Below the pieces are notes generated by a model. The model saw nothing but the letters and a program-made list of their open reading frames with translations, searched no databases and was not told the DNA's origin. Position numbers and translations under genes: made by a program. Source: an uncultured Flavobacteriales bacterium (lineage in GTDB: Bacteria; Bacteroidota; Bacteroidia; Flavobacteriales_D; Sanyastnellaceae). From it: 12,883 nt of DNA. The stretch is taken from contig CALKYI010000323.1 of assembly GCA_938003665.1 (NCBI GenBank), forward strand, positions 1 to 12,883, read 5' to 3'. Below, piece after piece: positions 1 to 6,160 of the stretch. How positions within the stretch are numbered: position 1 is the stretch's first letter; every line of letters begins with the position of its first letter.

Positions 1-1258
1 CAACGGTTGTTCCGGCTTGAAGTGGAACGCGGTAATACCACGCCGTGTCGCCTGCCGCTGTCAATTCGAAAATCTCACCCGTCCGCCCGCTGAGGAGGAG
101 GTTGTTGCCGTTGGGCAGCCGCTCAAAATTGGACAGTCCACTGCTGAAGAAATCCGTGGGTGTGGTTGCGGTCCACGTCCAGTCAAAACCAACCGGGGCG
201 AACGTGCCGTTTTCAATGGTCGCATAGGTGATCGACTCTTCGTTTTCGATGAGTTCCGGCGCAACCAAATGAGCACTCGAGAAGGGGCCGGTAGCCCCCG
301 GATTACGGTTGTTGAAGACCGCGATCTTTCCAAAATCGGGTGAGCCTTGGTGATACGGTGCATCCAGCCAGCGCCCTGCATGTTGGTAATGCAGTCGTTG
401 GTCTTCACTCGTGCCGCTCGCGTAGGCCTCCGGATTGCCCCATCGCCAAATCAGCCCGTTTTCCGGTGCGGCCTTGTCGATGATCCACAACTCGTCGAAT
501 GTGGGGACGCTGAGCAAAATGTGCCCCAATGCGGGATTGTAGTCAATGCTGTTCATGTGCAGCCAATCCGGCGCGGCGGAGCTGGGGGTACCGAAATTGA
601 TGTCCACCCGGTCGGAGGCTAACGCAGGATCGCCGAAGTTGGCTTTGGTGGAATCGAAGTCTTGTACGAGGTGGTCCCAGACACGCCATTCCCATATGAC
701 ATCAGCACCGCCCGATTCGTTGGGCATCAATTCGATGATGCGTTCGCTCCAGAGTTCACCGTCTTCGAGCAATTCGGGGTTGCGTCCGGCTTCCACCGCG
801 GTGATGGAATCGATGCGCTCCCATGCGATGGCGAGGACGGTACCCGCGTTGGTCAAGGCAAAATCGTGGTGCAAACGCCCGGTTGAGTCGTTCAGCGCAT
901 AATTCCACTGAACGGCATTGTCCCATGTCCGGCCTTCGATGACAGCGCCACCGCCGCCCGCCCAAATGGGGTCGGCTTGGAAGTTGGCTGTCCGGTGCGC
1001 CCAAACGAGGTTGCCCATGGGGGTCAAATACGCACTGTTGCCGGGGCGGCGCAACGAGTCGTTGGTCCACTGATGGACGACTTCTCCGCAGGCGTCAATG
1101 AGCCTTGCATGCGGTTGGTTGTGGGGGTAGATCAAGGTATACCCTTCGGCATACAGGTCGGGGTCGTAAGAGATGGTGCCGACCGTATTGGACTGGGCAC
1201 AGGCCCAAGTAAAGGGCAGCAGACTCAGGAGGAATGTGATGAATCGGGTGGTTTTCAT
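1..1258 (-). CDS. Aryl-sulfotransferase-like secreted protein, second tandem copy (3' end outside window)
   Basis: The frame is open from ATG 1258 to the left edge, giving 419 residues without a stop. Residues 1-22 form a signal peptide (basic MKTTR, hydrophobic FITFLLSLLPFTW, then ACAQ), so the product is exported. The body resembles the beta-propeller aryl-sulfate sulfotransferase (ASST) family, which moves sulfate between phenolic compounds. Family-like elements are LHHDFAL (H130-H131), DWLHMNSIDY (H234), LWIID, WRWGNPEAY (271-279) and YQHAG (H293). It is clearly a paralogue of the gene just upstream, which shares DACGEVVHQW-, DWLHMNS- and WRWGNP-type motifs. Where the sister copy has QHD, this one has QHA. 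Its ATG overlaps the sister's stop as ATGA, so the two are probably translationally coupled. A C-terminal T9SS sorting domain may lie beyond the window. Enzymatic activity is inferred only; many such proteins may be non-catalytic propellers. Confidence 0.8.
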   Translation of the reverse strand, partial: MKTTRFITFLLSLLPFTWACAQSNTVGTISYDPDLYAEGYTLIYPHNQPHARLIDACGEVVHQWTNDSLRRPGNSAYLTPMGNLVWAHRTANFQADPIWAGGGGAVIEGRTWDNAVQWNYALNDSTGRLHHDFALTNAGTVLAIAWERIDSITAVEAGRNPELLEDGELWSERIIELMPNESGGADVIWEWRVWDHLVQDFDSTKANFGDPALASDRVDINFGTPSSAAPDWLHMNSIDYNPALGHILLSVPTFDELWIIDKAAPENGLIWRWGNPEAYASGTSEDQRLHYQHAGRWLDAPYHQGSPDFGKIAVFNNRNPGATGPFSSAHLVAPELIENEESITYATIENGTFAPVGFDWTWTATTPTDFFSSGLSNFERLPNGNNLLLSGRTGEIFELTAAGDTAWYYRVPLQAGTTV

Positions 1259-2943
1259 TTCACCAGAAATTTGAGGGTCATGGGAGTTGCTGAGGGTGCT
1301 TCAGCAAACTCCGGTTGTAAAAGTGCGACATACAACCCCGTCGGCCAAAAGCGAACGTCCACGGTTGCGGTTTCAACGGCCTTGCCGCTCCACACGGTTT
1401 GACCGATTCCGTTGCAGATGTTGATGTGTGTGGGTGCAGCCGGATGCAGGCCACCTATGGTGATGCGGGTGTGCGCGGGATTGGGCCATACGAGCGCAGG
1501 TTGGTCAACCGAGAAGTCCCGCACCCCAACGGTGCAATCGAGCGGAACGGGGTTCAACTCGAGCGGGTCGCCGGGCTCGAGGTTGCGTCCTTCCAAGCCC
1601 GGGTGGGAGGCCGGAATCGCTGTGACACGGAACACGCCGTTCTGAACGGGGTTGCTGCCTTGGCTTAAAGGGCCTGTGCTCGTGATGGGGTTGATGTATT
1701 CCCATACCAGGTTGCCCGTTTCATCCAGTTCGAAAAACCGACCATCAGCCCCTTGGCAGATGAGGTGGTGGTCATCGTCCAATCGGGTGTAACCGGAAAT
1801 GTTGGGGGAGAAAAAGGTGAAGTCAGGGGTTGCGGGATAGGTCCATGCAGCCACTTCAGGTCCGAAAGTCCCGTTGATGGGGGAGGTGAATTCACCGTCT
1901 TCGTCCAATGGAATGTGGATGTGTTGAACCGTGCTGTAATTGCCATCGGGTCGTCCAAAACCGTTGTTGTAGACGCTGATGCTAAGCCCTTCCGAATTGT
2001 CCATGAATTGGGCGTCGTGTTGGCCGAAGAACACCTGGTCACCCTCGTCTCCCTGGCTATAAGCTGCAGGATTGCCCCACCGCCAAAGCAGGTCTCCGCC
2101 CTGGCCGTGCTGGCCTCCGCTGCTCCCGGCAGCCTCTTCGATCGTGGTGCTGTGATCGATGATCCACACTTCGTTCCAATGCCGGCTGCTCAATACGATT
2201 TCATCGCGCTCCGGGTGGTAATGGATGCTGTTGACATGCATCCAATCGTAGGCTGCTTCTTGGCCGAATCCGGGTCCTCCCGATTCTGCCACCGCTTCAA
2301 AGTTGATGTCAAATCGCTCGGGATGCTCGAAAGGCTCACCATAGTTGGGCAGGGCGGGGTCCGTGTTTTGGATGAGGTGTTCCCACGGGCTCCAGGACCA
2401 CACAATCTCACTGCCTGTGCCCGGCAATGGAGCCAATTCGACCACCCGCGTGACCCAGACCTCTTCAGATGCGAGTTCCGGAAGCTGACCACGAGCAACG
2501 GCATCTTCGGCAAACCACTTTTCCCAGAGGATAGCCAAAATGTTTCCGTTGGGTAGGACGGCAATGTCGTGGTGTTGGTGATGGGAGAACGTCGCCAGGG
2601 TATCGGTCCATTGCAAATTGCCTTCCCAATCGAACCGTTCAAGGATGCCACCGATGCCACCGCCGAGAAATTGTCCGGTCTGGTGGTTACGCGTTCGAAT
2701 CAAATCCCCGTTGTCCATGAAGTAAGCCATGAGTCCGGGGCGTCCTTCTGTTTCCCATTGATGAATCTTCCGCCCACACTTGTCAATCAAATAGGTTGTT
2801 TCCGACCCGTTGGGACTGAAGAGTACGTAGTCTTGATTGGCACCGGGCTCAATGGTGAGTGTCCCCAGGGTGGTTTGTCCAAAGGTTCGTGTGACGCAGA
2901 GCATGATGCACACGGCCAAGAACCATGGGGAGTTCAAACTCAT
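1255..2943 (-). CDS. Aryl-sulfotransferase-like protein with T9SS C-terminal sorting domain
   Basis: This is a 562-residue protein from ATG 2943. That start is chosen because it overlaps the upstream gene's stop as ATGA and begins a signal peptide (hydrophobic WFLAVCIMLCV, then TRTFGQ, about residues 1-23). An upstream ATG at 3003 would bury the signal and overlap the deaminase gene by 64 bp. Residues about 35-470 resemble the ASST beta-propeller family: HHQHHDIAVLPNGN (H124-H125), DWMHVNSIHY (H236), WIID, LLWRWGNPAAY and GQHDAQF (H309). Residues about 475-562 look like a type IX sorting domain, with WPNPAHTRITI (486-496), GQTVWSG, FWPTGLYVALL and terminal LKFLVK. The protein is therefore probably exported by Sec, then moved across the outer membrane by T9SS and anchored or released. 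The sulfotransferase role is inferred from family resemblance, and donor and acceptor are unknown. It lies between a deaminase gene and a paralogue. Confidence 0.82.
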   Translation of the reverse strand: MSLNSPWFLAVCIMLCVTRTFGQTTLGTLTIEPGANQDYVLFSPNGSETTYLIDKCGRKIHQWETEGRPGLMAYFMDNGDLIRTRNHQTGQFLGGGIGGILERFDWEGNLQWTDTLATFSHHQHHDIAVLPNGNILAILWEKWFAEDAVARGQLPELASEEVWVTRVVELAPLPGTGSEIVWSWSPWEHLIQNTDPALPNYGEPFEHPERFDINFEAVAESGGPGFGQEAAYDWMHVNSIHYHPERDEIVLSSRHWNEVWIIDHSTTIEEAAGSSGGQHGQGGDLLWRWGNPAAYSQGDEGDQVFFGQHDAQFMDNSEGLSISVYNNGFGRPDGNYSTVQHIHIPLDEDGEFTSPINGTFGPEVAAWTYPATPDFTFFSPNISGYTRLDDDHHLICQGADGRFFELDETGNLVWEYINPITSTGPLSQGSNPVQNGVFRVTAIPASHPGLEGRNLEPGDPLELNPVPLDCTVGVRDFSVDQPALVWPNPAHTRITIGGLHPAAPTHINICNGIGQTVWSGKAVETATVDVRFWPTGLYVALLQPEFAEAPSATPMTLKFLVK

Positions 2944-3962
2944 GATGCCGGCCACACCGCGTCTTTTTTGGCTGCGGGAATGAAGCTGTGCGCATGCGCC
3001 CAATCAACGCATTGCCGAAGCTGTTCCGAGGTAAATCCCTGGTGCTCGTGAACGTGCTGGAATTCCCGATTGAGGTCGGTGACCATGATGCCTGGATCGT
3101 CGGTGTTGATGGTCGTGTGCACGCCGGCTTCGAACAGTGCTTTGATGGGATGGGCATGCAGCCCATCACATGCACCGGTCAACCAGTTGCTCGTTGGACA
3201 AAGTTCGAGCGGCGTATCCGTGCGGACCAGTAAGTCAATGACGCGCGGGTCTTCTATGGCTTGCAGGCCGTGACCGATCCGGTCGGCACCCATGGCTTCG
3301 ATGGCCGTGGTGATGTTTTTGGAAATCCCGGCCACGCGGGGTTCTCCGGCGTGAACGGTGATGCCCAGTCCGCCCGCTTTTGCCCGTTGGAACAACGGAA
3401 TGAAGGGCTCGGGGTCGAAGTCCACTTCGTTGTCCGCTAGGTCCAATGCGAGGAACCCATTTTTGTGGTTCAAGGCAAAATCCACCCAGTACGCATTGTC
3501 CTCAACCGATTTGGTGCGTTGCAAGATGCAGATGAGGCCCACGGCCATCGGGTATTTGAATTCAGCCCGGGCTACGCCACGTTGGATGGCCTCCTGCAGC
3601 GCATCGGGTGAGATGTGGGTGTGTTTGTCCAGTAAGAAACTCGGGGCGTAACGCAGTTCCAGGACGCGAACGTTGGAGTGGAGGTACATGTCCTCGCACA
3701 CCTCGAACGCTACCTGTTCAATGCATTCGGCCGCATCAAGCACGTCCCGGGTGTTCAGGAATTTGTGCAGGACGGAGGGCAATTCACCCATGGGGGATTG
3801 AATGAGAAACGCCTCGGCAAATTTTGCGTCGTCCGCGACGTCGTATCCGCGCTCCAAGGCAAACCTTTTCAGGGTTTCTTGTCGGATGGCCAACTCCAAG
3901 TGGCAATGGAGTTCCACCTTGGGCATGGCGTGAATGGCGGGATGAACGGATTGCGCTTCCAT
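2940..3962 (-). CDS. add: Adenosine deaminase family protein
   Basis: This 340-residue TIM-barrel metallohydrolase is of normal length for adenosine deaminases, which hydrolyse adenosine to inosine and ammonia in purine salvage. Expected zinc and catalytic elements are present. HCHLE at 19-23 supplies H19 and H21. TVHAGEP at 202-208 supplies zinc ligand H204 and catalytic E207. RIGHG supplies H231, and NTDDP at 286-290 supplies D288 and D289. CPTSN at 255-259 also fits. No signal peptide is visible, so it is probably cytoplasmic. The first motif reads HCHLELA, whereas classical enzymes have HxHLDG or HxHLEG, so the glycine near the substrate is a leucine. Adenine, aminofutalosine or another substrate is therefore possible. 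The gene leads the operon: its TGA overlaps the next ATG (ATGA). A TACCTTTG box ends 4 nt before the start codon. The family call is firm; the exact substrate is not. Confidence 0.85.
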   Translation of the reverse strand: MEAQSVHPAIHAMPKVELHCHLELAIRQETLKRFALERGYDVADDAKFAEAFLIQSPMGELPSVLHKFLNTRDVLDAAECIEQVAFEVCEDMYLHSNVRVLELRYAPSFLLDKHTHISPDALQEAIQRGVARAEFKYPMAVGLICILQRTKSVEDNAYWVDFALNHKNGFLALDLADNEVDFDPEPFIPLFQRAKAGGLGITVHAGEPRVAGISKNITTAIEAMGADRIGHGLQAIEDPRVIDLLVRTDTPLELCPTSNWLTGACDGLHAHPIKALFEAGVHTTINTDDPGIMVTDLNREFQHVHEHQGFTSEQLRQCVDWAHAHSFIPAAKKDAVWPAS

Positions 3963-3966
3963 GCTT

Positions 3967-3974
3967 CAAAGGTA
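3967..3974 (-). promoter_or_regulatory. Bacteroidota -7 box (TACCTTTG) of the deaminase operon
   Basis: The minus strand reads TACCTTTG, an exact TAnnTTTG match, followed by AAGC and the ATG at 3962. With the usual spacing, transcription would start at or within a base or two of the ATG, so the mRNA would be leaderless. No convincing -33 TTG is visible. The box lies back to back with the smpB box at 3998-4005. Confidence 0.65.
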
Positions 3975-3997
3975 GGACGGCAGTGGGCTCCGTGCTG

Positions 3998-4005
3998 TAC
4001 TTTTG
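3998..4005 (+). promoter_or_regulatory. Bacteroidota -7 box (TACTTTTG) of smpB
   Basis: The plus strand reads TACTTTTG, an exact TAnnTTTG match, then CCCC and ATG at 4010. The 4-nt gap equals that of the divergent deaminase gene, again predicting a leaderless message. The upstream polymerase contact region would overlap the opposing -7 box at 3967-3974, so the two promoters may compete. Confidence 0.65.
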
Positions 4006-4009
4006 CCCC

Positions 4010-4447
4010 ATGGCGGTTGAGATCAAAAACAAAAAGGCGTCCTATACCTATTTCTTGACGGACGAATTCACCGCCGGAATCCAATTGGTTGGTTCGGAGA
4101 TCAAGTCCATCCGGGCAGGTAAAGCCAGCATCGGCGAAGCCTATTGCCGATTCAATGGCGGCGAGTTTTTTGTCCATAATATGTACATCGCCGAATACCC
4201 GAATTCCGGATACACACCGCACGAGGTCCGTCGTCCGCGAAAGTTGCTGCTGCAGAAAACGGAACTCAAGAAACTGGAGAAGCGGTTGAAAGATGTCGGC
4301 GTGACCGTTGTGCCGGTGCGCATGTTCATTGCACCAAGCGGCTATGCCAAATTGAACATTGCCGTCGCGAAAGGGAAGAAGTTGCACGACAAGCGCGCTG
4401 CGCTCAAGGACAAAGACCAGGCCCGGGACCTGGATCGCTTATCCTAA
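4010..4447 (+). CDS. smpB: SsrA-binding protein SmpB
   Basis: This 145-residue protein is of normal SmpB length. SmpB binds tmRNA (SsrA) and brings it to stalled ribosomes for trans-translation and tagging of incomplete proteins; it acts in the cytoplasm. Family hallmarks are visible: GSEIKSIRAGKASIGEAYC (residues 28-46), the FFVHNMYIAEY strand, HEVRRPRKLLL, and the C-terminal tail GKKLHDKRAALKDKDQARD, which follows the decoding path of the ribosome. The ATG at 4010 is chosen because MAVEIKNKKASYTYF is the expected N-terminus. The frame is open upstream, but that stretch is antisense to the deaminase gene. A TACTTTTG box sits 4 nt before the ATG. The 3' end overlaps the convergent gene by 9 bp. 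The ssrA gene itself is not in this window. Confidence 0.96.
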   Translation: MAVEIKNKKASYTYFLTDEFTAGIQLVGSEIKSIRAGKASIGEAYCRFNGGEFFVHNMYIAEYPNSGYTPHEVRRPRKLLLQKTELKKLEKRLKDVGVTVVPVRMFIAPSGYAKLNIAVAKGKKLHDKRAALKDKDQARDLDRLS

Positions 4448-5014
4448 TCGCACCTTGCTGGCGGAGACGCGGTAGTTTTCCGTGAAGGCATCCCAATCCC
4501 ACAGGAAGTGCGCCATGAGGCTTTTGAGCTCACGCTGGATGTTGGGCTCGGGCGTGTTCATGTCCCGGAAGTACGGTTCTTGGAACTGGTTCAAGTGGTA
4601 CTTATAGAAGATAGCGCGGGTCATCGCCGTCACAAGGTTCTTAGAAGGCCGGTTGATCTGCTTCATGAACGATCGGTAGTTCTTGACCTTTTGAGTGAAA
4701 GCATCAGGTGTCAAACCGAAGGCGAGCGCGAACTTTGAGCAGATGTGCTGGATGATCTGCCGATCAACACCGCTGTCGAAGTGCTTGGGGATGAGCTGGA
4801 GGTTGGCTGAAACGATGATCATTAAGAAACGGCCGTAATCCTCTTGGTCGAGGTTAGGTCGCTGGACGAACACGGGGGACTCGTTGAGAAAAGCTGCGAT
4901 TTCGGGCCAACCTTGCTCGACCGTCTCGAAGGTGGTTTCCACGAAGAGGGCTGCCACCTGCTCTTCGGTGAGTTTCCGCCTCGTCATCCAACTAAAAAGC
5001 CCAAGGTTCTTCAT
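4439..5014 (-). CDS. Conserved-looking hypothetical protein, 191 aa
   Basis: I do not recognise this family. The product is 191 residues, probably cytoplasmic, with no signal peptide and no clear membrane helix. By eye it is mainly alpha-helical and rich in aromatic residues, with stretches such as FLMIIVSANLQLIPKHF, KVKNYRSFMKQINRPSK, RAIFYKYHLNQFQEPYF and AHFLWDWDAF. No catalytic or nucleotide-binding motif stands out. Three points support a real gene. Its codon use reads like the neighbours'. A TAGATTTG box (minus strand, 5032-5025) lies 10 nt before the ATG at 5014. It also fills the space between smpB and pyrD without conflict. ATG 4987 (MTRRKL) is an alternative start, but the promoter favours 5014. 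Its TAA (4441-4439) lies inside the last codons of smpB, so the two genes converge with a 9-bp overlap. Confidence 0.78.
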   Translation of the reverse strand: MKNLGLFSWMTRRKLTEEQVAALFVETTFETVEQGWPEIAAFLNESPVFVQRPNLDQEDYGRFLMIIVSANLQLIPKHFDSGVDRQIIQHICSKFALAFGLTPDAFTQKVKNYRSFMKQINRPSKNLVTAMTRAIFYKYHLNQFQEPYFRDMNTPEPNIQRELKSLMAHFLWDWDAFTENYRVSASKVRLG

Positions 5015-5024
5015 CGTTGGGAAT

Positions 5025-5032
5025 CAAATCTA
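5025..5032 (-). promoter_or_regulatory. Bacteroidota -7 box (TAGATTTG) of the 191-aa gene
   Basis: The minus strand reads TAGATTTG, an exact TAnnTTTG match, followed by 10 nt and the ATG at 5014. This predicts a 5' leader of only about 4-7 nt. No clear -33 TTG is seen upstream. Confidence 0.5.
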
Positions 5033-5072
5033 TTCGCTGTGTGCATGCTGGTGGGGGGTATCGACGCATACG

Positions 5073-5093
5073 CTATCCACAGTTTTTTCCACA
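5073..5093 (+). promoter_or_regulatory. Tandem DnaA-box-like pair in the pyrD upstream region
   Basis: CTATCCACA (5073-5081) and TTTTCCACA (5085-5093) are direct repeats 12 bp apart. The first differs from the consensus TTATCCACA only in its first base. The second fits the relaxed E. coli form TTWTNCACA. They lie in the 111-bp divergent gap between the 191-aa gene and pyrD, just upstream of the pyrD promoter candidate. DnaA binding is inferred; the short T-rich repeat could be coincidental. Confidence 0.35.
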
Positions 5094-5113
5094 GCCAACC
5101 CGCGGAATCGCAT

Positions 5114-5121
5114 TATTTTCG
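5114..5121 (+). promoter_or_regulatory. Near-consensus -7 box (TATTTTCG) of pyrD
   Basis: TATTTTCG differs from TAnnTTTG at one position (T to C) and is followed by CGCC and the ATG at 5126. The 4-nt gap is the same as for the deaminase gene, smpB and aroG, which is the main reason to believe it. Confidence 0.45.
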
Positions 5122-5125
5122 CGCC

Positions 5126-6154
5126 ATGTACAAAACGCTGAAGCCACTGATTTTTAAACTGCAGCCGGAAAAGGCCCACGAGTGGACGATGGCGTTGTTG
5201 ACGTTTGCTTGTGCCATTCCGGGTGTGGCTGCCTTGTTGCGATCTTTCTATGCGGTGCGCTCCCATGAGCTGGCAGTGGAAGTAGCCGGATTGAAATTTC
5301 CCAATCCGGTGGGCTTGGCGGCGGGATTTGACAAGGACGCGCGTTGGTTGAAGCAAATGCGTGTGCTGGGTTTTGGCTTCGTCGAAATAGGAACAATCAC
5401 ACCGCTGCCACAGGATGGCAACCCCAAACCTCGCCTGTTCCGTTTGCCAGCTGACAAAGGCATCATCAATCGCATGGGCTTCAACAATTCCGGGATGGCT
5501 GCCGCTGCGGCGCGACTTCGCCGACGACCATCGGGGCTCATCGTGGGCGGCAACATTGGCAAGAACAAGATCACGCCCAATGATCACGCCGAATCCGATT
5601 ACATCCAGTGCTTCAACGCATTGTACGATTACGTCGATTATTTCGTGGTCAACGTCAGCTCGCCCAACACGCCGGGCTTGCGGGAATTGCAGGAAAAAGA
5701 ACCACTCCAGCGGCTGCTTGAAACCCTCATGGCCGAACGCTCTAAGCGTTCCATTGCACGGCCTATTTTCTTGAAAATCGCGCCGGATTTGACCGACGAA
5801 CAATTGGATGACATTGTTGAGTTGGTGCAGGCCGCCGGAATCGCAGGCGTCATTGCCACCAACACGCCCATTTCAAGGGAAGGGCTAAGCACGCCCGCCG
5901 AAGTAGTGGAGCAAATGGGAGCGGGTGGATTGAGCGGTGCCCCGGTGCGCGCCCGTTCAACCGAGGTGATTCGGTACTTACACGAGCAGTCGAAGGGAGC
6001 GTTCCCCATCATTGGCGTCGGGGGCATTTGCGGTCCCGAGGATGCGCAAGAAAAGCTCGACGCCGGGGCGTCCTTGGTGCAGGTGTATTCGGGCCTGATT
6101 CACGAAGGCCCCGCGCTGGTCAAACGCATCAACAAGGGGTTGATCGCTCGTTAA
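5126..6154 (+). CDS. pyrD: Dihydroorotate dehydrogenase (quinone), class 2
   Basis: This 342-residue FMN enzyme oxidises dihydroorotate to orotate in pyrimidine synthesis and passes electrons to the quinone pool at the inner membrane. The N-terminal helical part (about residues 1-45: LKPLIFKLQPEKAHEWTMALL) is the membrane-binding extension that marks class 2. Conserved motifs follow in order: NPVGLAAGFDKD (60-71), EIGTITPLPQDGNPKPRLFRL (87-107), NRMGFNN (115-121), NIGKNK (143-148), VVNVSSPNTPGLR (174-186; catalytic base S179), LKIAPDL (216-222), ATNT (244-247), GVGGI (297-301) and VYSGL (320-324). The ATG at 5126 fits the family N-terminus. The open frame upstream of it runs antisense through the 191-aa gene and was rejected. 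The gene stands alone and its stop is 6 bp from the convergent hydrolase gene's stop. Confidence 0.96.
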   Translation: MYKTLKPLIFKLQPEKAHEWTMALLTFACAIPGVAALLRSFYAVRSHELAVEVAGLKFPNPVGLAAGFDKDARWLKQMRVLGFGFVEIGTITPLPQDGNPKPRLFRLPADKGIINRMGFNNSGMAAAAARLRRRPSGLIVGGNIGKNKITPNDHAESDYIQCFNALYDYVDYFVVNVSSPNTPGLRELQEKEPLQRLLETLMAERSKRSIARPIFLKIAPDLTDEQLDDIVELVQAAGIAGVIATNTPISREGLSTPAEVVEQMGAGGLSGAPVRARSTEVIRYLHEQSKGAFPIIGVGGICGPEDAQEKLDAGASLVQVYSGLIHEGPALVKRINKGLIAR

Positions 6155-6160
6155 TCCGGG

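Noticed and set aside
1753..2556. Long plus-strand open frame (267 codons) opposite the first sulfotransferase-like gene
   Set aside because: It is fully antisense to a gene with clear signal peptide, family motifs and T9SS domain, and its translation shows no recognisable domain. High G+C produces such shadow frames.
3824..4009. N-terminal extension of SmpB by 62 codons
   Set aside because: It is antisense to the deaminase N-terminus, is absent from the SmpB family and crosses both promoters.
3962..4010. Search for -33 TTG elements upstream of the TAnnTTTG boxes
   Set aside because: No TTG at the usual 17-23 bp spacing was convincing for the deaminase, smpB, 191-aa, pyrD or aroG promoters, so none is annotated.
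4844..5125. N-terminal extension of pyrD by 94 codons
   Set aside because: It would run antisense through the 191-aa gene and the promoter region. Class 2 enzymes start near MYKTLKPLIFKLQPE, and a -7-like box lies 4 nt before ATG 5126.
5030..5803. Minus-strand open frame (257 codons) inside pyrD
   Set aside because: It is antisense to a gene with all class 2 dihydroorotate dehydrogenase motifs; the frame covers promoter and coding sequence of pyrD without sensible content.
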